From: JBKHBT01 sp046542255
Lineage (GTDB): Bacteria; UBP14; UBA6098; JBKHBT01
DNA length: 35,750 nt
Assembly: GCA_046542255.1 (NCBI GenBank)
Contig: JBKHBT010000029.1
Span: 1-35,750, forward strand
Direction: 5' to 3'
Numbering within the stretch: position 1 is the first letter of the stretch; each line of letters starts with the position of its first letter. The notes beneath the pieces are model-generated. The model searched no databases. It was given only the letters and a program-made list of their open reading frames with translations, and was not told the DNA's origin. Shown piece after piece: positions 26,500 through 33,702 of this stretch. Position numbers and translations under genes: made by a program.

Positions 26500-27408
26500 T
26501 TATCTTTTTATTTCCATGACTGTAAGGCCAAATGGCACATGGTCAACAATATCGAGTGCTGAGTTTTCATATTGTAGAGTATATGTATGCTTTCCTGGTT
26601 CGGGGTTATCGAAAGCATTAATCGAAAGCGCAGCAGCCCCACCGAAAAATTTGCTGCCGGTAGGATAAACATAGGCATATTGGCCGACAACAGCATTGGA
26701 TGAGCCACATAGATATTGCCCATCACGCATCACGCGAATATAGGCAAATCCCCATTGATCATTTGGAAAACCCGACCATCGCGTGCAGTCGGTAGTGATT
26801 GTCGCCGATGCATTTATTATGACTATAGTACTATCATCTTGATCACTGGATACTATAATTTCAACTGATTCTATATCTGTCCAACTATCGCCGATATCGA
26901 TATCCTGAAAAGTCCCTTCGGCATGAGCGCCAAAAAGACCATCTAAAATGGGTGTGGTTAACTCTGTCGAGTCATTATTTGTATTGTCGATATTTACCAA
27001 TATTTTATGTTTTTCCCCTGCGGCTCCCGATTCAACAGCAGTTCCAATAATATACTGTTTGCCAGCACCTGGGTAATATGCCTTGACGGCACCGCCATCG
27101 GCAGGAATCAGAAGATCGCCTGCGGAAATGTCACCCGCATAGAGTGCCCAATTTATTAGGCCAGATGTCGTAATCTGGTACTGATCGGGCGCATTCCTGA
27201 CAGGCTGAGTCAATAGAATAGCCCCGGAAGGCCTTTCCCCTTCATTACAGGGTATTACAATATTATCATCGATAACACGAACAATGGAGCCAATCATAAT
27301 ATCACCACTATCACCATCACCGGCATTGGTCAATGGATTACGAATAACTTGACAATATGCTGAAAGAATCAATATAATCGACAGAATAAAGAGATATCTT
27401 TTGTTCAC
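26500..27408 (-). CDS. Exported protein with a capsid-cement-like (DUF2190-like) N-terminal half
   Basis: 302 residues from GTG 27408, with GGAGG 5 nt upstream. The signal peptide ends about residue 19 (LILSAYCQ); the Tyr before Cys argues against lipidation. Residues 30-140 contain GDIMIGSIVRVID, PSGAILLTQPV, WALYAGDISAGDLLIPADGGAVKAY and IIGTAVESGAAGEKHKILV. This is the order of phage capsid-decoration (DUF2190-like) domains: a value set, an AGD-L repeat, then a G-x-A-x-E-x-G motif. The C-terminal half has beta-rich stretches ending in HTYTLQYEN. No other phage gene is nearby, so this looks like a domain reused in an exported protein. First gene of the minus-strand run. Function not known. 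Confidence 0.7.
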   Translation of the reverse strand: MNKRYLFILSIILILSAYCQVIRNPLTNAGDGDSGDIMIGSIVRVIDDNIVIPCNEGERPSGAILLTQPVRNAPDQYQITTSGLINWALYAGDISAGDLLIPADGGAVKAYYPGAGKQYIIGTAVESGAAGEKHKILVNIDNTNNDSTELTTPILDGLFGAHAEGTFQDIDIGDSWTDIESVEIIVSSDQDDSTIVIINASATITTDCTRWSGFPNDQWGFAYIRVMRDGQYLCGSSNAVVGQYAYVYPTGSKFFGGAAALSINAFDNPEPGKHTYTLQYENSALDIVDHVPFGLTVMEIKR

Positions 27409-27501
27409 ATTTGCCTCCAGGTATTACAAACACATATTATTGCTTCTCAATTTGGAATTAATATAAGCCAAATCTTTTGTGTTTGCAAGTTTTTATATAT
27501 T

Positions 27502-27615
27502 TCTCTTCTAAAGTAATATATAAATAAAATATTCAAAATTGATAGTATAACATAATTCAACGACTTTACTAAAGTTTTGCCGAGAAGTATGACAATGCGG
27601 AACTGCGCATTGTCT
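27502..27615 (-). repeat. Dispersed two-hairpin repeat, copy D
   Basis: The outer hairpin GACAATGCG/CGCATTGTC (27591-27614) is intact. The inner arms read TAAAGT and ACTTTA where other copies read TAAAGCC and GGCTTTA, so the pairing survived a change on both sides. The extended flank is shared with copy C. Confidence 0.8.
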
Positions 27616-27730
27616 TAATGAAATAATTTATCCAGTCTCTTATATTGTTGTGAATTAAGAGATATCCAATAAAAAAGAAGTACTGTCAAGATTTTTGAAT
27701 CTATTGAAACTTTTCTTCTTTAATAATTGG

Positions 27731-28075
27731 TACTGTCCCGAAGAAAAATCAGGAATTTTTGCAGGATATAATTTATAAGATTATCGCCAAATTGCAAGTT
27801 TTTGGTTTTGCGAAAAACTCCTCTGTCAGCTTCACTGACAGAGGGGTTCCTTTCACCTTTGGCACCTGCATTAAAAGAAATTACTTCATTTAACAAAACA
27901 TAAGTGATAAAATTTTGTCGAGTCTTTGGTTTTGATGGCAAAATATTAAGCCTAATTTGCAAAATTAAGCACTCTGTGCTGGAGAGAGTCGAAATAGCAA
28001 AGATGCTAATTGCGATAAAAACATGCATCTATGAAGATAGAAAAGGGGGGCTAGTTTTGATTCTTCGGGACAGTA
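27731..28075. mobile_element. MITE-like element with 15-bp terminal inverted repeats
   Basis: The left end TACTGTCCCGAAGAA (27731-27745) is exactly complementary to the right end (28061-28075). The 345 bp between them hold no transposase: the only long frame (minus strand) is crossed by a hairpin and has no family signature. Inside lie a 10-bp-stem hairpin (27820-27844) and a small AGCAC/GTGCT hairpin near 27970. A clear flanking target duplication is not visible. A transposase-less insertion moved in trans is the simplest reading. Confidence 0.65.
27820..27844. other. Perfect 10-bp hairpin inside the TIR element
   Basis: CCTCTGTCAG, loop CTTCA, CTGACAGAGG. The wording is like a palindromic repeat common between genes in other bacteria, so this may be a separate small repeat captured inside the element. 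It is not followed by a T-run. Confidence 0.6.
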
Positions 28076-28138
28076 GTGTTAAATAATTAATATTAATTGA
28101 AACTTTTCAAAATTCAGTTCGTCATATATTATTGAAAT

Positions 28139-28654
28139 ATGGAAGACGTTCGATATATAAAAGCTCTACGAGCAGGGAATAATTTGGCATTTCGGAGGTT
28201 ACTCGATGAACAATCACCGATCATATTCTCACTGCTTCAGCGCATGGTATTCGACAGAAGCGAACACGAGGACATTGCACAGGAGATTTTTGTGAAGATT
28301 GCACAAAATATAGCATCATTCAAAGGAGATTCGAAACTCTCGACATGGATATATACAATAGCATATCGCCATATACTCGACCATTTGAAAAAAAATAGGC
28401 GTGATATAATTCAAAAATCCAAACCCATAGAAGATTACCATAGCCTTGAAGCCGAAGATGAAGAAACAGAAGGTGATGTAGATATAAAGCGATTGCTCGG
28501 AAAACTCGATAAGAAATATAGAATTTATGTCGAGATGAAATATATCGATAACCGCTCATTAAAGGAAATGGCCGATATAACCGGCCTTTCTTTGGGCGCA
28601 GTGAAGACTAGAATACACAGAGGCATAAAAGAGCTACGAAATTATTTGACATAG
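28139..28654 (+). CDS. ECF-type RNA polymerase sigma factor
   Basis: 171 residues, the usual size for extracytoplasmic-function sigma factors, which direct RNA polymerase to stress or envelope promoters. Region 2 spans about 22-86 (HEDIAQEIFVKIAQNI, FKGDSKLSTWIYTIAYRHILDHLKK). Region 4 spans about 115-168 (LDKKYRIYVEMKYIDNRSLKEMA, LSLGAVKTRIHRGIKELRNYL). A short acidic linker joins them. The ATG follows TATTGAAAT with no ribosome site. The gene is followed 9 bp later by its membrane-bound zinc anti-sigma factor, the usual pairing. Confidence 0.93.
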   Translation: MEDVRYIKALRAGNNLAFRRLLDEQSPIIFSLLQRMVFDRSEHEDIAQEIFVKIAQNIASFKGDSKLSTWIYTIAYRHILDHLKKNRRDIIQKSKPIEDYHSLEAEDEETEGDVDIKRLLGKLDKKYRIYVEMKYIDNRSLKEMADITGLSLGAVKTRIHRGIKELRNYLT

Positions 28655-28663
28655 GAGCAAAAT

Positions 28664-29266
28664 GTGAATAGTATATATAATATGAAATGTAATGAAGTAG
28701 AAAATCTATTAGAAGCCTATCACAATGGCCATTTGGACTCGATGGCCGCGAAAAATATCCATGCACATCTTTCCGAATGCCACAGTTGTAGCAAAGAATA
28801 TGAAAAAACAGCGAAAATTCTAAATTCGCTTGCCCAAATCAAAATGCCCGAGGTTTCTACCGATTTCATAGAGAGTACGCTTTCTAAAATGCAAAAAGCC
28901 TATCAAAAACCGATATATTCTTTTATACCACAGAAGACGTCTTCGGTGTTTGCATCCATATTGCCTGTTTTGATTCCTGTTATTATTGGCATCGGCCTTT
29001 TGGGGCTGATTTTTATACATGGACAAAATTTCGGAAGCCCTATGGAAATTGCAAAGCCACCGAATATCGACTATTCCATTTTCGATTATGAGATTTCCAA
29101 TTTATTACCCGATTTTAGTATGCCGGAGCTTTTAAGCCCGACATCAATAAGTGATTTCGCCGATTATCTTTCCAAAGTCCCTATGACAGTGATCATGTTG
29201 CTTGCATTTATAATCGGTGGTGGCTTTTTACTCTTTAATAATGAGACTTTCGTCCTTTTCGATTAA
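28664..29266 (+). CDS. Zinc-binding membrane anti-sigma factor
   Basis: 200 residues from GTG 28664, with GGAG 6 nt upstream. The N-terminus has C9 and the H35-x3-C39-x2-C42 zinc motif (HLSECHSC) of ZAS anti-sigma domains. One membrane segment at about 96-118 and a second at about 173-193 leave a loop of about 55 residues, rich in Pro, Ser and acidic residues, between them. It should hold the upstream sigma factor inactive at the inner membrane until an envelope signal arrives. The second membrane segment is unusual for the family, which mostly has one. Confidence 0.88.
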   Translation: MNSIYNMKCNEVENLLEAYHNGHLDSMAAKNIHAHLSECHSCSKEYEKTAKILNSLAQIKMPEVSTDFIESTLSKMQKAYQKPIYSFIPQKTSSVFASILPVLIPVIIGIGLLGLIFIHGQNFGSPMEIAKPPNIDYSIFDYEISNLLPDFSMPELLSPTSISDFADYLSKVPMTVIMLLAFIIGGGFLLFNNETFVLFD

Positions 29267-29559
29267 ACGGGATAAATTTGGGCGAGTCATGGACCCGCGT
29301 CCTATCAATGTAATAATATCGTGATTCCCACATTGCCAAAACATTGTTAGGGGTACATCTTGCGGTTACCCGTCCTGCGAATCAATAATAACCCTAGCAA
29401 TCCATCCTGTACCCATTTCACAAATAAATAATATTCCTCTCAACCCATAGTTTATATTATCTGAAATTTTTGTTATCAGCAGACAGGGCAACTGCAATGG
29501 TTGCCGCTACAATAAGAGAATGCACATGATAGGGTGCGGTACCAGAACCCGCCCTTTCC

Positions 29560-29598
29560 CGCTAAACGGTTGGCTCTTTGTTCCAAAAGAGCTTAGCG
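29560..29598 (+). other. Nested stem structure, possible structured RNA
   Basis: Outer arms CGCTAA and TTAGCG enclose a second stem, GCTCTTT/AAAGAGC, with a 7-nt bulge on one side only (29566-29572). The two stems stack directly on the other side. There is no T-run and no family match. Confidence 0.35.
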
Positions 29599-29684
29599 AA
29601 AACTGCAACATAGGCATGAGAAAAAATGGCTCGCAATGATATTTGCAAATTCCTAAGTTCACGCCTTTATAAGGAGGGGTTTTA

Positions 29685-29831
29685 GTGGTAGTCAAATTCC
29701 TAAAGTCTCACTCCACAACAACAAAAATAACACAGTGTACCCACAGGTACACTTTTTTGTACCCATATGTACACTGTACAAGAATGTACATATTAAACAT
29801 TTCGTTAAGTTATATATTATTAAGGAGTTAA
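29685..29831 (+). CDS. Possible 48-codon leader ORF
   Basis: A GTG at 29685 stands 7 nt after AAGGAGG, one of the best ribosome sites in the window, and opens 48 codons ending TAA 29829-29831. The frame runs through the terminator-like hairpin and all three TGTAC palindromes. The peptide resembles no known protein, and its composition follows the palindromes. It may be a translated leader that controls the structures below it, or chance. Confidence 0.25.
   Translation: MVVKFLKSHSTTTKITQCTHRYTFLYPYVHCTRMYILNISLSYILLRS
29734..29758 (+). terminator. Terminator-like hairpin with T-run
   Basis: AGTGTACC, loop CACA, GGTACACT, then a T-run ending at 29758. The 8-bp stem is perfect. It lies 470 bp after the anti-sigma gene and 149 bp before the helical-repeat gene. 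Its arms are also the first of the three TGTAC palindromes. Confidence 0.6.
29736..29790. promoter_or_regulatory. Array of three 16-bp TGTAC palindromes
   Basis: The sites are TGTACCCACAGGTACA (29736-29751), TGTACCCATATGTACA (29758-29773) and TGTACAAGAATGTACA (29775-29790). All fit TGTAC-N6-GTACA. Repeated spaced palindromes ahead of a gene usually bind a dimeric regulator. The last site ends at about the place of a -35 box if TATATT at 29813-29818 is the -10. Confidence 0.6.
29813..29818 (+). promoter_or_regulatory. Possible -10 box for the helical-repeat gene
   Basis: TATATT in an AT-rich run just after the palindromes. The expected -35 region (about 29790-29795) has no good hexamer, which would fit an activated promoter. 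Tentative. Confidence 0.3.
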
Positions 29832-29906
29832 GGGTTTGGCATGGAATGTGCATTGTAAGATAGTGAAGATTTGAAAAGTTTTAACCAAAAGACCAAGGAG
29901 GTCAAA

Positions 29907-31184
29907 ATGACACGGAGAGTTTTAACAACAGTCTTAGCAGCCATTTTAGTGCTTAGCGCAATTGGCTTTGCCCAGGGCGGACGTTCGGAAGCATTTCTCG
30001 AGCAGACCGATGAAATGTTAGAAAGTGCTGCCGAAAGATTCGGAGATGATGCACCTGAAGAAGCAGTCGAATTATACAATAATGCTATGGAGCTTCAAGA
30101 AACAGCATGGGAGCTTTTCGAAGATGATGATATTCGCGCAGCAATGGCAAATAGCAGAAATGCACGCAATCTACTTGGAAGAGCGATAGCAATTATCGAT
30201 GGCAGGCCCGGCCCCGGCGAAGGCAGTGAAGAAAGAATTCTGGCGCTTATCGAACGAAACCAAAATAAAATCGATGAGATGACACCAATTGTCGAAGAAT
30301 CTGGCCGCGAAGAGCTTGCAGAAATGCTAACTAATGCACAAGACCTTAATGACCGCGCTCAGGAAGCATATGATGATGAAGAATTTGACCTCGCCCAGAG
30401 ACTCGCAATTTCAGCATCTGAAGTTTTAGGAAGATTACACAGAGCCTTAACAGGCGGCGCCCCTGTCAGCCCCGACAGAATCTCTGAATTCCTGGAACAG
30501 ACCGATGAAATAATCGCATCGGTTTCCGAGAGAATCGGCGATGATGCTCCAGAAGAAGTACTAGAAGCCATAGAGCAAGCCGAAATCCTTCAGAGCGATG
30601 CATGGGAAGCATTCGAAGAAGGCGAATATCGAAGAGCCCTCCAGCTTTCTCAGAGAGCAAGGCAGCTTGCCCAGAGAACTGCGCGAAGAACTCATGAACT
30701 GGATCCCGAAATGGTCGAAGCAAGACTTAATGCTACCGATGAATTCATTGAAAGAGTCGCAGAAGATATTGAAGCCAGTGATAATGAAGAAGCAATAGCA
30801 ATGCTCGAAGAAGCAATCGCTACACAGGAAGAAGCAAGAGCAGCATTCGAAGATGATAATAATGAAGCAGCCTTGAGAACAACAATGGCAGCAAAGAGAA
30901 TGGCTGGAAGAGCTGCTACAATGGTCGGCTCTGATATTCCGGCTGAAGATGTCCTCGAAGCTTTGAATGTTACTGATGACTATATTAGCGAAGTTACACC
31001 AGTAATCGAAGAGACCGAGAATGAAGATGCTATTTCCATGTTAGAAAATGCCACAACCGTTCAGGCAAATGCATGGGATGAATACGAATCCGAGAACTAT
31101 CGCCCGGCAATAGAAAAAACCACAATGGCAAGAAATATTGCAAGACGTGCCCTGACTTTATCGGGAGCTTCAATCGGTGACTGA
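29907..31184 (+). CDS. Exported acidic all-helical protein with five repeats
   Basis: 425 residues from ATG 29907, with AAGGAGG 5-7 nt upstream. The earlier TTG in frame (29871) has no such site. The signal peptide ends about residue 22 (AIGFAQ). The rest is five helical repeats of about 75 residues, starting near 26, 103, 182, 261 and 341. Each carries L-E-x-T-D-E-x-I, a short acidic turn, E-E-A-x-x-x-L-E-x-A, A-W-E-x-F-E-x-x-x-Y/R-x-A and A-R-x-L-A-x-R-A. It is rich in Ala, Glu and Asp, with no cysteine seen. The pattern is TPR-like but not a standard TPR. The strong ribosome site and own terminator suggest an abundant envelope protein. Function unknown; a scaffold or metal- or peptide-binding role cannot be told from sequence. 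Confidence 0.8.
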   Translation: MTRRVLTTVLAAILVLSAIGFAQGGRSEAFLEQTDEMLESAAERFGDDAPEEAVELYNNAMELQETAWELFEDDDIRAAMANSRNARNLLGRAIAIIDGRPGPGEGSEERILALIERNQNKIDEMTPIVEESGREELAEMLTNAQDLNDRAQEAYDDEEFDLAQRLAISASEVLGRLHRALTGGAPVSPDRISEFLEQTDEIIASVSERIGDDAPEEVLEAIEQAEILQSDAWEAFEEGEYRRALQLSQRARQLAQRTARRTHELDPEMVEARLNATDEFIERVAEDIEASDNEEAIAMLEEAIATQEEARAAFEDDNNEAALRTTMAAKRMAGRAATMVGSDIPAEDVLEALNVTDDYISEVTPVIEETENEDAISMLENATTVQANAWDEYESENYRPAIEKTTMARNIARRALTLSGASIGD

Positions 31185-31223
31185 TCATGTGATGAATAAA
31201 TAAAATACATCTCCCCAGATATA

Positions 31224-31250
31224 GAAATCCGGCGAAAGCCGGATTTCTTA
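31224..31250 (+). terminator. Rho-independent terminator of the helical-repeat gene
   Basis: GAAATCCGGC, GAAA tetraloop, GCCGGATTTC: a perfect 10-bp stem, followed by TTAATTT. It starts 40 bp after the stop codon. The T-run is short and broken. Confidence 0.75.
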
Positions 31251-31316
31251 ATTTATATATTCTTGAATAGTAATTAAATCATTCAATAAAAATTTCTCTG
31301 GCTATTTTTCGTTTCG

Positions 31317-31322
31317 TATAGT
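31317..31322 (+). promoter_or_regulatory. Possible -10 box for the RNase G gene
   Basis: TATAGT, 13 bp before the ATG at 31336, with no ribosome site between. Transcription would start only a few bases before the ATG, giving a nearly leaderless message. Tentative. Confidence 0.35.
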
Positions 31323-31335
31323 ATATTAATTAATT

Positions 31336-32883
31336 ATGAGTGACCAAGTAATTATAAATTCACAGGTTCATGAATCCCGAATAGCGATACTGGAAGGCAA
31401 GAAACTTGTTGACCTTTCGATCGAGCGTCCAGACGAACGTCGTTTGGTCGGCAATGTCTATAAAGGCAAGGTTAACAAGATTCTATCGAGTATTCAGGCC
31501 GCCTTTATCGAAATCGGGCATGAAAAACAGGCATTTTTGCATATCAATCAAATAGCTACAAATGACCTGCGCAATTTTAACCGTAAACTTCCAGGCAATT
31601 ACTTCACTAGCCGAAGAAATAATCAGAATGATATCAGGCGAATTTTCAGCAAAGGCGATGAAGTAATTCTACAAATCCTTAAAGAACCCCTCGGCGATAA
31701 AGGGCCAAAAGCAACGACAGAAATAGCCATCCCGGGAAGATATTTAGTACTTATGCCCGGCTCGCACCATATCGGAGTTTCAAGGAGTATTCGCAATAGA
31801 GGCGAAAGGCTAAGACTTCGAAAGATTGCTGGCAACTTAAAAAAACCGAAGAATTTTGGCCTAATTGTACGAACTATCGCTGCCGGACAGAGCGAGCAAA
31901 ACATTAGAAAGGACTTGGAACACATATTGGCATCTTTCGAAGATGCTATTCGCAAGGCAGCAGCATTTCCACCACCAGCTTTGATATACCGTGATATGGG
32001 AATGGCGGCTGCGCTGGTTCGCGACCATTTCTCGCCAGATACACAATCGTTATGGATTAATGACCCGGAAGAATACAAGAGAATCAGGCAATATGTCGAT
32101 GATGTTGCGCCTATTCTAAAAAAACGTGTCCATCTATATAAAGGCAAGAAGCCTATTTTTGACCATTTCGGTGTCGAAGAGCAGATTGCAAGCCTCTATA
32201 CCAGCCAGGTTAGGCTTAAATCCGGAGGCTATATCACAATAGACCATACAGAAGCTATGGTTACAATCGATGTTAATTCCGGTTCTTTCAAGGCTCGGGG
32301 CAATTATGAAGACAATATTCTGAAGCTAAATAATGAAGCCGCAGAAGAGATCGCAAGACAGATCACTTTGCGTGACCTTGGCGGCCTTATCGCTATCGAC
32401 TTCATCGATATGACGCAAAACAGAAACCGTCAGAGCCTTTATAATACTTTTCGCCGTGCGATGCGTGCCGATAAAGCGCCTTCGAGAATACTCAATCCAA
32501 ATGAATTCTGCATTGTGATGCTTACAAGAAAGAAAGAACAGAAAAGCGTTCTTGAAAAAATAACACGTGAATGCCCTGTATGCAATGGTTCGGGAAGAGT
32601 ACTTTCGGCAAATACTGTCGTTACGAATATCGAACGATGGTTTATGCGTGCAAAAAGGCAGAATAAAGCCACAAGATATATCCTTTTCGTACATCCTTCA
32701 GTTGCAAGAGACCTATCTGCCGAAGATAATCAGCAGATAAAGGCTATCGAAGAAAAATACGAAGTCGATATCGATGTATTCCCGGAAATATATCTTCACC
32801 ATACGAAATTCATTATTGTTGATCCATTACTGGGCGAAGACATCACCGAAAGATACCTTTTCGATGATAAAAACGGCAAATAA
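31336..32883 (+). CDS. rng: Ribonuclease G (RNase E/G family)
   Basis: 515 residues, the size of RNase G rather than the longer RNase E. It is a single-strand-specific endoribonuclease acting in rRNA 5' end maturation and mRNA decay. Visible: an S1-like RNA-binding domain (about 35-125, GNVYKGKVNKILSSIQAAFIEIG), the catalytic DNase-I-like part with D312 (TIDVNSGSF) and D355 (IAIDFIDM), and the Zn-link CPVCNGSG (C413, C416) that joins subunits. There is no C-terminal scaffold region. The next gene starts 42 bp downstream in the same direction. The start lacks a ribosome site. Confidence 0.95.
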   Translation: MSDQVIINSQVHESRIAILEGKKLVDLSIERPDERRLVGNVYKGKVNKILSSIQAAFIEIGHEKQAFLHINQIATNDLRNFNRKLPGNYFTSRRNNQNDIRRIFSKGDEVILQILKEPLGDKGPKATTEIAIPGRYLVLMPGSHHIGVSRSIRNRGERLRLRKIAGNLKKPKNFGLIVRTIAAGQSEQNIRKDLEHILASFEDAIRKAAAFPPPALIYRDMGMAAALVRDHFSPDTQSLWINDPEEYKRIRQYVDDVAPILKKRVHLYKGKKPIFDHFGVEEQIASLYTSQVRLKSGGYITIDHTEAMVTIDVNSGSFKARGNYEDNILKLNNEAAEEIARQITLRDLGGLIAIDFIDMTQNRNRQSLYNTFRRAMRADKAPSRILNPNEFCIVMLTRKKEQKSVLEKITRECPVCNGSGRVLSANTVVTNIERWFMRAKRQNKATRYILFVHPSVARDLSAEDNQQIKAIEEKYEVDIDVFPEIYLHHTKFIIVDPLLGEDITERYLFDDKNGK

Positions 32884-32924
32884 TAGATAAAAATTGCGCT
32901 ATACATTTTTGAAGTGAAGTTGAT

Positions 32925-33683
32925 ATGAAAAAGCTATGGCTATTATTGCTTCTTATTTGGGTATTTTCCTGTTCTACAGAGAAAAAGGCCAGAAAAAATG
33001 CCAAAAAGCTACAGATAATTTCTGTGAGCTGGAGTGATAATCGCCATCTTGCATATATTGCAGAATGTGGAGATAGCTATCAGTTCCATATCGCACAACT
33101 GGTGCATAATTCACCCAAAATTATCTTCGACAGCACAATTACATCAGATATAGATAGGCCCTATTCGCCGATTGCATATTGCCATACATTGCAGGAAGCA
33201 TATTTTCCCCATGAAAATAGTATCCTAAAATATGATATAGCAGAAAAGGCTCTTATGGATTTTGCGATGTATCTTCCCGTTAAATATCCTATCGAAGAGA
33301 TGTTTGCACAGCCGGGAAGTACTATGGCCTATGCCGCAAAATCCGACTATCGCGAAGATTTCGAGGGAGATTTTTTCTGGTGGCTTATCTGGATGGATCT
33401 GGTTAATGGCGAGATTATATTTGATACACATGATTGTTTCTCGCCCTTTGGATTTTATCTCGAAAATGATAAAGGTCTTTTGCATTATGTTGCTATAGAT
33501 ACCATCGGGCCGCAGAATGATACCACAGCTTATACCATAGATAAAAAAAACAGACGCCTGAAAAAGAATATGAAAACCCCAAAAGATATTCAAAAAAGCT
33601 ATCGCAATGAATGGCAATCGCCGAATATGAAATATATCGCTGTTCAGGGCGATTATGGTATTGAAATCGAGCAAATGTATTAA
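32925..33683 (+). CDS. Lipoprotein of unknown function
   Basis: 252 residues with a lipoprotein signal ending WVFSC (Cys16). The body opens with ISVSWSDNRHLAYIAE and ends with WQSPNMKYIAVQGDYGIEI. Both resemble blades of TolB/WD40-type propellers, where S-P-D-x-x-x-I-A is usual, but only a few blades fit in this length. The ATG is preceded by GAAGTGAAG, a weak ribosome site. It sits between RNase G and the M28 peptidase. No family was recognised, and the role is unknown. Confidence 0.7.
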   Translation: MKKLWLLLLLIWVFSCSTEKKARKNAKKLQIISVSWSDNRHLAYIAECGDSYQFHIAQLVHNSPKIIFDSTITSDIDRPYSPIAYCHTLQEAYFPHENSILKYDIAEKALMDFAMYLPVKYPIEEMFAQPGSTMAYAAKSDYREDFEGDFFWWLIWMDLVNGEIIFDTHDCFSPFGFYLENDKGLLHYVAIDTIGPQNDTTAYTIDKKNRRLKKNMKTPKDIQKSYRNEWQSPNMKYIAVQGDYGIEIEQMY

Positions 33684-33702
33684 TATGAATAAAGGAGCAA
33701 AT

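Larger units (their letters stand above)
27409..28138. other. 730-bp non-coding interval between divergent operons
   Basis: This gap holds the start region of the minus-strand run, dispersed repeat copy D (27502-27615) and the TIR element (27731-28075). On both sides of that element lies a 13-bp direct repeat, ATTGAAACTTTTC. One copy is near 27703 and the other near 28096. No gene is supported here. Confidence 0.6.
29267..29906. other. 640-bp gap with regulatory structure
   Basis: No full-length gene is supported. It carries several GGTACA/TGTACC half-sites (29352, 29408, 29538), an inverted repeat GGCAAC-N7-GTTGCC (29487-29505), a folded stem (29560-29598), a possible small ORF (29685-29831), a terminator-like hairpin (29734-29758), and an array of three TGTAC palindromes (29736-29790) ahead of the helical-repeat protein. 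Confidence 0.6.

Noticed and set aside
26500..27408. A prophage, based on the capsid-cement-like domain
   Set aside because: There is no terminase, portal, integrase or lysis gene nearby, and the protein has a signal peptide and sits in an envelope gene run.
27720..28028. A 102-codon minus-strand frame within the TIR element
   Set aside because: It is crossed by the 10-bp hairpin, starts inside the element and runs out through its left end, and shows no family signature.
33655..33702. An earlier start for the M28 peptidase
   Set aside because: ATG 33655 overlaps the lipoprotein gene and has no ribosome site, whereas GTG 33703 has AAAGGAG at the right distance.
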